Part shown: positions 1 to 13,500 of the stretch, in pieces
Layout of the letters: the number at the start of each line of letters is the position of its first letter
Position numbering within the stretch: position 1 is the first letter of the stretch
Source of the DNA: Pieris napi
Taxonomy: Eukaryota > Arthropoda > Insecta > Lepidoptera > Pieridae
DNA: 64,000 nucleotides
Direction: 5' to 3'
Assembly: GCF_905475465.1 (NCBI RefSeq)
Contig: NC_062246.1
Coordinates: forward strand, 9,760,001-9,824,000
The notes under the pieces: model-generated
What the model was told of the DNA's origin: nothing
Databases searched by the model: none
Seen by the model: only the letters and a program-made list of their open reading frames with translations
Position numbers and translations under genes: made by a program

Positions 1-1255
1 AAAAGCTCTCATTCACTAATCTGACGATTTCGATGGGACGCAAACCCGAGGCCATTTTCATAATTTGCAAAAAAAAAATGCAATTTTGAAATACTCAAGC
101 GCGTCAGATTAAAATATATGTGGTTCATCTTTATGTTCTAAACGTACTGTCTCATAATCTGACGATTATCTAGAGGGATTCGCCTGATCTGCCAAAAACA
201 ATTTAGAAAAACGGTTCACCTAAAGGATCATCCCTGCAACTTCCCGCTAATTCCATTCCTGGGCGCTTAAAATTGATATTTTGAGCTCGCTGAGTTCAAA
301 GAAATAACATTTCTATGCATTTGAGCTCTCCCAGCTCGAAAGTCTGATAGAAGTTTCATAGAACACTATTTTTGGAAATTTCAAACCGCAATAACTTTTG
401 AATGGATCAAGCAATTTTCACGCGGTTGGCGGCATTCGACGCAGTTTTATCATCCTCATAAGTAATTTAGCAATTTTAATTGATCGAACCACAAATTTCG
501 GAGTAATCCCGAAAAAACACTTTTTCGGGTTTCTTTCGTTCACGATATCTCTCGAACGAATCAACCACTTTTGACCAGCTTGGTGGCGATCGACGTGGTT
601 TTTTAAGCTCAAAGGCGGATTAGTTTTTGAAGTTGATCGATAAAGAAACCACTTTAAAAAAAAAAATTTCTTATTTTTTTAAGATTTTTCAAAATTTCTC
701 AAAATCTATCGGTCCGAATCGGTTCAAATTCACAGGAAATGTAATTTTAAGGGAAATATTTAGAACGCCGCTTAGTAGATTCCGATCAGTTTAAGGAAAT
801 GTAGGCATCACGCAGCTGCACGCATTTTAACTTTATCGACGAATTTTTGTTATTTCGGCTTGCGGAAATCGTCAGATTATATATTTTTCATTATTCTTGA
901 ATGATTTCCTTCAAAATAAAAAAAAATTTAGCTACGCTCGAGAATGTCGAGATGACGTTTTTTTTTTACAACTTTGTTGCCCTCCCCTTTATTTCCGTCA
1001 CTCTCAAATTGTCAGATTAGTGGAATATACACTTTTTAGGATGTAATTAACTCACCCTACCTTAATCTGACGCGCTCGGAAATTTCTGATGGTCAATTTT
1101 TTTTTACTAATCTGATCCTTTCTCCTTCCTTGGCGGCCTTATATATGGGCCTCATATTTTGTGGAGGTACTTAACCGGGTACAAGGTATCCCCCTATATA
1201 TTAATCTGCCGCGCTTTAGTAAATCCCGAAATCCCCTCTTGGGCTCCCCTACCAT
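1..1255. repeat. Right-hand part of a TIR repeat with recurring AATCTGACG motifs
   Basis: This AT-rich non-coding stretch repeats a short motif in both orientations: AATCTGACG or its complement CGTCAGATT (or close forms) occurs near 20, 105, 155, 868, 1010, 1065, 1107 and 1200. The last 120 bp match, in reverse orientation, the element at 54727-54948, and both end in the same 16-bp terminus (TGGGCTCCCCTACCAT, here 1240-1255). I infer a larger relative of that element whose other end lies before the window. No convincing protein is encoded. The superfamily is unknown. Confidence 0.5.
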
Positions 1256-1551
1256 AAAGCTACGTTTACTGCCAGTTCTCGCTAAAGCGTAGATTAGATG
1301 AAAAGAACTGGCAATAAGCTCTCCACATTTTATTTTACTTTCTCCGCACGCGCAACGTCCACAAGTGAGCCTTGGCCTCTGAGATAAGAGAATGCCACCT
1401 ACGATCTTGCGCTGCTGCTTGCCAATCAGTCCTTCCACGGTGTTTTTCGGCCACTTTCGGAACTGCCCTGCGATTCTGTAATTGCGAACCTTGCTCCTTA
1501 TGACATGTAACGAATTATGAAAAAATAATAATTAGATTTTCTCTGTCCTAG
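1256..1551. other. Intron sequence upstream of the first readable CD36-family exon
   Basis: Ends at a splice acceptor (CTCTGTCCTAG) directly before the first readable receptor exon. Around 1300-1340 it holds a short piece (AAGAACTGGCAATAA) of the dispersed repeat also seen at 13800-13915 and related to 3950-4140. Around 1465-1490 is a piece (CCCTGCGATTCTGTAA) of the inverted-repeat family at 50568-50749. I see no exon with a start codon and N-terminal membrane helix here. Confidence 0.4.
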
Positions 1552-4500
1552 GAGCTGGTTCTTCGCCCCGGGTCGATGACGTTCGACTGGTGGGCACATC
1601 CTCCAGTGCGGCCCTTCGTGCGAGTATACGTGTATAATGTTACCAATGCTGACGAGTTTCTTAACAATGGATCGAAACCCATCTTGGACGAGTTGGGACC
1701 ATATGTTTATTCGTAAGTAAATAATACATTCTAATGTGATCAAGTAAAACAGATACAGACATTCTGAGGCTAAGACCAGGGGTAAGATTTCACCTTTACA
1801 CTAAATGCTAAGTATGACTTTCGTATGTCAAAGTCCAACACGTTTATCGCATACTTATATGACCCTTATACCTTGATCACACGTACCGAGCAAACCGGCG
1901 AGACAGTAAAATGTTTCTCGGCCGAGACAGTGTAGTAAGCGAGTAGCTGTTCACACACATTTTGAAATCATTCAGTTCTATTGAGACTACAATTCGGACA
2001 AGATGGATCGTAAAAAGATAATTAGAAAATATACAAAGAGCGCTCGGCCGAGCACTCGGCGCTATGTTTATACGTACCGAGTACTCGACCGAGAGTACTG
2101 TCTCGCCGGTTTGCTCGGTACGTGTGATCAAGGCATTACACCCTACATCACTAGAAAAATAAAAGAAAAACTTATTGGTTAATTAGAATATCGGTGCCAG
2201 TTTTTAATCATAAAATGGGATTTTGTATAGAACAGGGGACAAACGGGCAATGAGCCCATCTGATGGTAAGTGATACCGCCGCCCATGGACACTTTAAATG
2301 ATCGCGAATGCGTTGCCGGCCTTTTATAAATTGGTACGCTGTTTTCTTGAAGGACCATATGTCGAATTGGTTTGGAAATACACTTTTAATATAACATTCA
2401 TATACATATATACAGGCCAGGTATAATTTTATTACGTATAAATTATACATGCGAATATCGTATGTAAATTGAGTCTTTGATATAATATTGCTATGTAGGT
2501 CATATTTTATATAACCTGTCACATAAAACTAGCTTGATTGATCGATTTATGTTAATCTAAATCGTTATTATTGTTCATCTTTGATCTTATATTAAAATAT
2601 ATTTTTAATGTACGTGTGTAGATATGTCTGAACTCCTCTTAAGCGGCTGGACCGCTTTGAATGAATTGTTTTGTATGTGTTTGGGTGGCACCCTGGATGG
2701 TTTAGGTGTACACATCAGCCCGGTAGTTGGCGCTGCATTCGGTACTTTCATACTTTATCGCTTGAAATATGATGCAGAACAACGTCTGTCGGGTCCTAAT
2801 CTATATTTGATCTTTATATATAATTTAAGGACACTGATACTAATTAATATGTTATTTATCATGAAAAAGAGTTGATTTTTATGTATCTGCCCTAAATGTA
2901 TTAGACGCCATACAACGTTATTCATTCGTTTGAGAGGTTTTTAACAGTCCGTACTAATAATTTTGGATTAGTAATGGAATAATGACTATATAAGAACAGT
3001 GCAACGTCTCAATGAAATATAATAACTGATTAGTTAATGAGTAGTTTTTGAGTTAGGTACAGCAGTGTTGGCCTATTGGCTTCAGCGTGCGGTTCCATGG
3101 CTGAGGTCGTAGGTTCGATCCTCGGCTGTGCACCAATGGACTTACTGTCTATGTGCGAGTTTAACATTCGGTCGAACCGTGAAAGAAAACATCGTGAGGA
3201 AACCTGTTTGCCTTAGATCCAAAAATTTACGGCGTGTCTCAGGCACAGGAGGCTGATCACCTACTTGCCAATTAGATTGACAAATGATCAGAAACAGATA
3301 TAGAAATCTGAGGCCCTGATTTATTATTTAGTTTGCTTTATTTTGAGATAGACGCTTGAAACTTATAAGAAGATTTACGAAGAACACTGAATTATAAAAA
3401 ACATTATGCTGTTGCAATTCGCATAAGAAAATGATTGACGTAAGAATTTCTAAGAATCTTGAGTATCTTCTCGAAGAAATCTATTCGCATTGCTATGTTA
3501 ATTGATTTTCCGTCTCGCTCACAACAATATTTTTTACTAGTTAAGGTTAAAGATCAATGTATGTACATTACAACTGGTAATATTTTGTTTTCTAAACTTA
3601 TACCGATAATCTTAAATATTTGTGAATTAGTTTTGTTTGCCTTGCCCACTGTTTGATGTATAATTATATTAATTACATCACAGAAACAGTTTAACTCCTA
3701 GCTAGTAGGTGTATATAGGCTTGCCGAGAGAATCAATAAGCAGAGCGTTTAAAGGCACTTTGCCGCGCACCACCTCTATGAGGAACCAGTTGGCCACTAA
3801 AGTTTTTTCGAACCAATTCGACTTGGGGTCCTTCAAGAAAAGAGTTTACCAATTCTTAAAAGGCCTATGCCTGATGAGCCTTCTGACAGTGTAAGTGTTC
3901 AGGTGCGGTGGTACCACTTAACTTCAGATGGGCCTCCCTTTAAACTCAAACTCAAAATATCTTTATTAATGTAAGTAAACAAGTACAATTATGAACGGTA
4001 GCTGAAAAGATGTTAAATTGATTTTAAATTTACATTTAATAAATACCACTACGCAAGTCAAGGGCGTAGAGCGGGCAAGTATACTGGCAAGAAACTCTAC
4101 GCCACTCTTTTTAATCGCTAAGTTTTGAGTCTAAGTTTGAGAGAGAGTGAGTGGTTTGAACAGGAGCAAATCAATCCCGAGGATTAGGATCATTTAAATA
4201 TTTGTCCAATTTATAAAAAGATTTTGTCCCCTGTTCTATAAAAAAAGATAATGCTCGTTAAGAGCGTGTTGTCTAACGTATCTATAAAGCGTATCTTTAT
4301 TTTACTCATTCTCTTTTCCTTTCTTATTTTTTTCTGTTGTTTAACTCCAAACCTGTTTCCCTTTCTCCTTACCGAATCCTTGTCGTGTCTTTTCTGTAGG
4401 CCGCATGTCAGTATACAATTCTTCGACAATTATTATTATATAATTTCTTTGTAAATATAAAAATAACTTGGAACTGAAACGTGTAAGTGAAATATAGTCT

Positions 4501-7500
4501 TGGCATTGTCCAACTACCTTGATCTCTACCCAATAATAAGTCTTGACTTATGACCTACGCTAATGACAGAACAATCTCGCTATAGCGTGCAAATAATTAT
4601 TGTAGTTTTCTGCATTTTAATGTGATTTAAATGTAAGGTGATTGTGGACGACCTCTACATGTAGATGATAATAATGAACACTAAGCGATTCTAAAATTAG
4701 TCGATATCATGGCGGATTTAAATAAAGTTTTGGAAGAACATGGATAATATACTATAATCAGGATAACCCATATAGTCAATTATCCCTATTATTGAATGGG
4801 TTTCTGTGTCGCGCGACATCAGCGTAGATCAAACAAACAAGTGTCGGGATAGGAAACTGTATATTTTCAGGTTTTTGACATACTGACATATGATAATGAT
4901 ATTATAATTAAATTGTTTTCTAAGGCAGTTTTTGCCGCGCACCACCACTATGTGGAACCAGCTGCCCACTGAAATATTTTCGAACCAATTCGACTTAGGG
5001 TCCTTCAAGAAAAGAGCGTACCAATTCTTAAAAGGCCGGCAACGCACTTGCGAGCCTTCGCTTTTGCGGTGGTATCAAGCAGGTGGCAAAAGCATGCTGA
5101 TTCGATTGATTGTACAGTTCTTTGTGATTCCATCTTATGTAGCATGGCAAATAAAGAATATATTACTATTACAGGTACAGAGAGATAGGTGCTAGAACAA
5201 TCTTTTGATGTCATAAAATAATAATTAAAAATTACTTTTCACAGCGAAGAATGGGAGAAAATGAATATTACCGACAATGACAATGGAACATTGACATTCT
5301 ACTACCACCGGACGTATACCTTCATGCCTGAGCTGAGTGCTGGACCCGACGACGACTCGGTAGTAGTTCCAAATATACCTATGTTGGTAAGTGATTTTAG
5401 TATATGAGCTATTCATAGTTTTTTTTATAATTATTATTATTACTCCCCTGCCATTGTGTCCAGGGACGTTTTCTATCTCGTAAATTTTACAAAAAAAAAA
5501 CAAGATACATTATATTAATTACACGAATGCTAGGTACACTTCATAGTTTTTTTTAATGTTTGTTTTGTTTAATAATTGTTTTGATTAATATTTGTATGAT
5601 CTCTACATGTATGTCATGTTTGCCTTTAAGTGCTTGTCACATTAAAAATTGTATTTTGTCGTTATGTTACCAATGTATCAGTGTGCCGAGCGTTGGCAAG
5701 CTCTTATCAATAAAATAACATAAAAATAGTTTACAGTTGCTTAGTTAATAATTATTAAGTTCGCTGTAAGTTGTGTTGCAAGAAGTGTTTCTCATGAATA
5801 TTTTAAAATTCTCAGCTACTTCAAACTGACTTCAATACCTTCAAAATAAAAGAGTTAAACGCGCACACAGCTGATGTTGTCCATTTTATATTTATAAAAC
5901 TGAACTACCCTCTTAATTGAAAAATTCAAGATACCGCCATATTTTATGTTTGATATTATTTATGTATTTCAAAATTTCATGTTTGTTTTTTATGTGACAC
6001 TCATAGAATATCATACATACCAATGGCTACAACTTTTGAGGTCTGGGCTTCAGATATCTGTTCCGTGATCATTTCTAATAGGCAGATAGGTGATCAACCT
6101 TCTGTTCCTGACACCGTCGACTTTTTGGATCTTAGGCATGTCTCACGATGTTTTCCTTCACCGTACGAGCGAGTGTTTAATGCGCATATAGTCCATTGGT
6201 GCACGGCCGGGGATCGAACTTACGACCCCAGGAAAGAGTCGCACGTTTAAACTGCTACCACTGCTCATCACTCATGGAATGCTTAGTGTAAATACCCTAT
6301 AATTATACTTAAGCACACATTATGCAATAGTTAAGTACTTATATTTTGTACAATTACCTTTGTCATGCCAATTAAGTTACATAAACGACCGTTTCGAGAA
6401 AAATACGTCTCATTTATTGTACTGTTTGTATTAAAGTAGTCATTATATTAACTGTTATTACTTTAATAATAATAATTAAAATTATTTAAGACGTCATCAT
6501 TCTGCCTTCCCTAATTTTCAAATATAAATATAGAGACAAAACACTATTGGGTGTCTCTTTCTAACAACAAAACTAGATTCAAATAAAGTTGAAATAACTC
6601 GATATAGGCGAACATCGTTTAATATGCGCAGTGTAAAGTTCAAAGACACGCACCATGGTAACGGTAAATTATGTGCCTATTGGCTTATTCAATCGTTGCC
6701 ATGGTAACATGGTTTTAATTAGAAAAGGAAATTAAATTAAAAATTAACAGGTGATCACATTTTGCTAATGCTTTTTATTTAACCATATACCAATTATTTG
6801 TACGATTTATATAAAATATTTGGTCTAAAGCAGTTTTTCCCACCTTAGCCTTTCTAACATTTTTATGCCCCAGACACATTATTTTTAATATTTAAAAATT
6901 AAATTGTTTACTTAAGTAAGTTAAATGATAGATTTTTGGAAGAAATTACTAGGAAATTGTTAACGAAACACAGTAAGACAGTAAGTAAACGCTGTACGTA
7001 AACTTTCAAATCATTTTGAAAAACCGAAATTGAAATTCCAAATAATTTTAATGAACATTGCACTAACCCCTTTAACAATCAATCAAACTATGGGGTGTGG
7101 GCCTCACGTTGGGAAACACTAGTCTACAGTGTGTTTTGAGTGCTCCACTTATTTCTTTACGTATTTCCCCTTGACACAAATTAAATAAGTCTACTTTTTT
7201 CGCTCTTCTGTCAACTGAAGGTTTTTTAGTTGATATTTTCACTCAGTCGTACAGTGAAGGAACATATAGTGACGCAACCGCTATCCTTTAGATCCAAAAC
7301 TCGACCCCGTGTGTCAGACACAGAACGCTGATCACCTACTTACCTGAAGCTTTGAGTATAATACCGGGCTTTAAACTTTGTACCTTACCTTAAAGACCTC
7401 TAAAATTTTATACACAGTCAAATGAAATTTTAATACCGCACGCACGATAAAAACATAATCCTCTTGACATGTAATCTAATAGGCATTACTTCGATGTTAA

Positions 7501-10500
7501 TTTTATAGCCTTCACTTTTGTCTCATTAAGTAAGGCCGACCGGATCGGTAAGAAAAACCTTATAAGGTTATAATTTCCGAGGTTGTGTGAATGATTGACA
7601 ATGTTAACATACTACACACACTCACATACTCACGACACGACGTAAGGGTCATCGCAGTGCACCTGCTCGTTCCAGGATTCAGGGAGACAATTCAAATGCA
7701 AAGTATACAATAGTAGTATGGTTCTATCTTCCCTAGACAGATAGTGTTAATTCAAGCGGCGGTTGGACAGGCATCACTTGAACAGGCGTGCCCTAATAGG
7801 TTACATCTCACTTATCATTAGGTAGGATTGTGGAAAAACGTGTGTCCAGTTCTGTATTTTAAAAACAAGTGCGTGCGTACAAAGTACACATGTCAGAAGT
7901 GAAACTTCTTTGGCAAACTAATTTTTAAGTCTTGTTCATATTTTATACAAATATAAAACTTTAGATTTCCGAGACTTAGAGGAGGGAAAAAGGAAGATGT
8001 GTTATAAATTTAGTGAATTTAATTGTCATTAAAATATTAAAAGTGTCGAAAATTAATACAAATTATAATTTTTTTTTTTTAATTTATTTTAATTTACAAT
8101 TCGTCATTTGAGATTTCTATAAATTATTTTGCATAAAATATAAAATACTAATATTTCATAAATTCTCTTTACGAAATTTTATTTTGAAAAAAAAATGTCT
8201 ATTAGGTAATTCGCCCTTCTCACTCTCTCTCAAACGTTCTCTCCCTTTTCTTCGACAAAACGCTGCACATCTTCGTGACGTTCCGTAAAAATTTTACCCT
8301 CATGCGCCTAAAGAAGTATCACTTCAAAATATGGGATAAATTATTATTTTTCAAATGTTAAATAACGATCTAGCATAAGTGAATAGCAGTATATCTTTAT
8401 TATTGAGACATCGAATGTAATTTGGGATTGTAAACAAAAAGCTGCGGAAATTCATGTGTGACCTAGAGAAAATTTAATATTTCCTGCTTACCGTGACGAC
8501 ATTTAAATTGCCGGTTTCTGTGGTCAATTATCGTGTCACTTACAATTTTGTGGCTTATTAAGAAATAATTTAATTAACTACGATGTATGCGAGGGTTGCG
8601 TAATATATTTATTTCCTTTTTTAGTTTATCAAGGTTGTCTTCTATAAATTTAAATATTATAGAAATTTATAATACGTATACAATATAAACCAAGCAGTGT
8701 TGGCCTAGTGGCTTCAGCGTGCGACTCTCATACCTGATTCGTAGATTCGATCCCCGGCGGTGCACCAATAGACTTTTTATTCTAGTGCGCATTTAACATG
8801 AAGGAAAACATCGTGAGGAAACCGACATGTCTTAGACTAGATAGATTTGTAGGACTTATTTTGATTTTATTTTAATGTAACATAACATTTATTACTAACG
8901 AAACACACACACACAAAATAATAATAAAAAATAACATTTCCACCTGTGTGAATATATTTTAATATACAAAAGATTCTGAAGTATTTATTTTCTCTTTCAG
9001 AGTGCGACCTCTCAATCGAAGCACGCGGCGCGTTTCCTCCGTCTCGCCATGGCGTCAATCATGGACATTCTGAAGATTAAGCCATTCGTAGAAGTATCCG
9101 TTGGTCAACTCCTTTGGGGTTATGAAGACCCGCTTCTCAAACTGGCCAAGGATGTCGTGCCCAAAGAGCAGAAGCTGCCGTATGAGGAATTTGGACTTTT
9201 CTATGGGGTGAGTGGGTTTTGTCTGAAATTAAGAGGTAGTATATTGTATACAAAGTAAATGCTTTTATGTATAAACTAGCTGCCCCGCTAACTTCGTTTC
9301 TCCTTAATGTGATTACTTAGCCTATCTTTTTAGTACATAACAACATGGAACATTTTGCTATGCTACCCCATAGACTGTTCGGTTTTCAGGAATGAAAACT
9401 TTTTTAGGTTTTGCTGTGATTTTTCTGTATACATAAACCTCAGAGTTCAAGTTATAAGTTCTTAACTTACATATAAAAATAGGGGTTGATCGCAGAGGGG
9501 TGAAAATTAAGGGTTGTATGTATTTTTGGATGCCGTATCATAAAAAAATGAAACAAAAATTTTTGTCTAAAAAATATAATTTTTTTTGGGTGGACACCCC
9601 TTATCACTTAGGGGTTTGATAGATAGATAGTAGCCGATTCTCAGACTTACTGAATATGCATAAAAAAATCATAAGAATCGGTTAAGCCGTTTCGGAGGAG
9701 TTGGGGAACGAATTGTGACACGAGAATTTTATAGATATATAAATTACTTAAAACTATTGTCACAAAATTAAAACACGCAAAAGGAATTTGTATGGACTTT
9801 TAAATATAAATAATTAAATATTGTATACATTTAACATGCTGGTGCTAAAAGGATGTAATTACTAGCCTTTGGTCACGATTCATTCAAGTTATTCACACCT
9901 AGTACCTACTTGAGTTATATTGTAACGCTTTTTGCCAATTAAAATGATATTTATTTAAAAGATCTTTTAAGTTGTCAACAGTAACTTATAAAATTACAGG
10001 AGTCGTGCTATTCACCGTGACCACATATGAACTACCGTTAAAATTTTATAAATATTTTAGAGTCGAATTGAGAAAAGCTTCAATTTTCAAATACAGTTTC
10101 TATACAAATATTTTCCGCTATCTAAAACCTGTATTTTTGTCAATTTGACATTATTCGATTAAAATTATAGTACGAGATCCGGCTGCAGGATTAGTGCGCT
10201 CATCGGTTATTTGCTAAAAACAAAATTTTTATGTATATTTATAATTAAAAGAATGTATATCTACCAAGTTGCCTATCAAAATTTGGCCGCTAGTATTTTT
10301 AATGAAATTATTTTGAATTGATTTTTGGGAAAACATATCGTTCACTTATTATTTAAATAAAATATCGTCTACATCACGGAAATTTACATAAAGATTTTAA
10401 AAAATCACGGGTGCCGTTGATCACCAGACCGCACTTCTTGGTAGCCAGTTGTAAACAGGATTTCGAATTTCGATACATTTAAACGTTCATAACGTACATT

Positions 10501-13500
10501 AATTAATTATATATCAAATTGAAGCTATTTTTTTTTATTTATTATCGTATATGGGTGTTTATAGGCAACTTGGTAGATATACATTCGCCTAATTATAAAT
10601 ATACATAAAGAATTGGTTTTTAGCAAATAACCGATGACAGCACTAATCCTGCAGCCGGATCTTAGACCATTAGGTCTAGATTCGATTGCAGGGGAAACAA
10701 ACATTATTTCGGTTCGAAGGGCCAGAACGCCTGTCTATTAAAAACATATGTGGCCACATGAAGGTATAAATGCAGAAATTTAATTGTATTCTTTGATCTA
10801 ATAATCAAATAAAATCTACAGAAAAATGGAACAGCCCCCGATCCGGTAACAATGTTCACTGGTGCATCTGATATCACAAAATACGGTATCATCGAGAGGT
10901 ACAACCACCGTGATAGCCTTCAACATTGGGCAACAGACGAGTGTAACAGCATTGCTGGATCTGATGGGTCCATCTTCCCACCGCATATCACCAGAAACGA
11001 CACACTGAAGGTGTACGATAAGGATCTGTGTCGCCTGCTACCGTTGAAGTAAGCAATGTTTATTTTTATATAATACTAGCTGCCCCCGCGAACTTCGTTT
11101 CTCCTTAATGTGATTTTACTTAGCCTACCTTTTTAGTACATACCAACATGGAACATTTTGCTATGCTAGTCGGAGTCGGTTCGATTTACCGCAATGAAAA
11201 GTTTTTTTTTTTTTACAACCTCACGTCCTTTTAACTTGAACGACATTGATTTTTTCCGGTTTTAAAGTATTACAAATAACAAATAGAGATAAATTACTGC
11301 CTATGATATATATAGTAATAGAACAATTTTCTACTACCGAAGTTAAGTGAATATATATTTGTCCTATATCGTAAATAGGTATATATATATTTTTTTGTTT
11401 TGTTTGCCATGTGTTTTTCTGTTTTGTAAAGGAAATTGGACAGTGGTGTGGCCCTTTAGGCACCAAGGTTAACAACCCGTAGCTACCCTAAGTTTGTTTA
11501 TAATGTCTAATTGAAATAAAAAAATACAAATTAAATTTTCTATATAAATTCCAACGTATTCTATTCATTGAAATCGATATAACATTTGGTTTTTATGTAT
11601 CATTTATTATTTGCGTTACTCGGAAAGCCCGTTAAAATTCACTTTTATCGAGACAATTCTATTGATATTATTGTGATGTCAAACGAAACGAGAACAATGG
11701 AGTATTAACTGATATATGGCGTAACGATATTTGAGACGATGATTGTGTAATGTGTGAACGTATAGGCGGATGTTACACCGAAGTGTACGACGATTCTAAA
11801 ATATATATCCACAACTGAGCATTTACCACCAATATGTGGAGGCTATGCAGTATTTCCGAACCAATTTGACTTAGGGTCCTTCAAGAAATGAGCGTATTAA
11901 TTAAAAAAATAACTAGGCCGGCAACGCATTTCCGAGCCTTCTGGCAATGTGAGTGTTCATGGGCAACGTATCACTTAACTTCAAGTGAGCCTCCTGTCCG
12001 TTTGCCGTATTAAAGTATATATTTTTAATATATTAAAAATATATACTTTATTAAAGTATACAGTATATTATAGTAAAGTATATAGTATATTATAGTAGTA
12101 CTTGTATTAAAGTATATATTTTTAATATATTAAAAATATATACTTTAATTCTCTTAACGTACAAATACTTGTGTCAAGGAAAATAATACGATACAAAATA
12201 GTTTTTCCAATTTAAATTCTATTAAGTGTTTGAGTTAAGAGTAAGTTAAGGTAAACGAGCCTCCGGAGAGGCTATAAAAGGCTGCCCAGGAAGACCCATG
12301 TTCGTGATTGCGTTGCCGGCCTTTAAGAGAGGAACTCCAAACCAAAAATCTAAAACATTTGGCAAAGCACTTTTGGCAGCAAAAGCTATATAGTTAATCT
12401 TAACCGTTTAAAATATTAATTTCAAAATCTTTTAAACGTCGAATATTAAAAAGGGTTATTTCTCCATATATCTATTTTTACTAATAAAAACAAACGAAAT
12501 ATACGAAGATAAACTAAAATAATCTTAATATTTTTCATAGTTCAACCCCCACAACTTAACTTCATGACCACAGATATATTTCCTTTCAATAGATACGCTT
12601 TAGTGTAAGATACGGTCAGAAGCATTGTTACTGTATATTATGGTTCTTATTACATTCTTCATTACTGTCTTGTCTGAGACGAATAGCCATTATATTTGTG
12701 TTCATTGGTATTAATTATTCGAATCCTTATAGTAATTACGACAAGCTCGGACGTTGCTGTGGCCTGTTGTTATATCCGCATGACATTCGTAACGTGTTAT
12801 AAAGCCGATTGTCCCCATCATTAGCGGATTTACCAATTTTCAAAGTATAGGCTGTGAAATTTTTGCCGCCCTTGCCTCTAGAATGGAATACCCTAGATTA
12901 TTTTTAGAATCCAACAATTTCGTTGGACGTAAAATAATTTTTGGGTATGAATTTGAGCACAAAATTATACACAAACCGTCCAGTTCGCAGCCAGTAGTAG
13001 GACTGACATGTATATTGTATAGGTTGATGGGGGAAGAGGGAAGAGGGAAATACACTTTCTGCCATTTCGCTCTTTTCACTCATACAAAGTGTTAGCTGAG
13101 GGCGCAGAGGTCGATTACTGGTTGGGGTGTGGGCAAAATTTGTTGCAGAAAACATCAGAAATCTTTTTGATTTCTATGAGTAGCAAAAAAAATCGGTTCA
13201 AAAAATTACTAAGTGTTGAATTGCTACATTAATGTAGATCGCTATTCTATACATTTTTTTAATGATTTTATTTTAATAGAATACTCAGAGCTACCTACAC
13301 TGATCCTACTACTGCAAGACACGTTACACTGAATTAATTACCTTGAATAAAAACAATTAAACGATTATATAAAGATAGTGGATATTGAAAATCGTATTTT
13401 TAATGAAAGAGAAAGGTTTAAGCGACTTCTTAACATATCTTATAAAACATATATATGTATATATATATATTATATTATTTACATTACAGATACTTGAAAG

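Noticed and set aside
1..1255. Viral or polydnavirus-like insertion suggested by repeated motifs
   Set aside because: No viral protein is encoded and the right end matches a small TIR element elsewhere in the window, so a DNA transposon is the simpler explanation.
3058..3330. Possible tRNA gene
   Set aside because: A and B box-like elements are present but no cloverleaf; multiple copies with a shared non-tRNA body show it is a SINE.
12011..12149. CRISPR-like or satellite array
   Set aside because: Only two palindrome copies with irregular spacing in a eukaryotic intron; no array structure.
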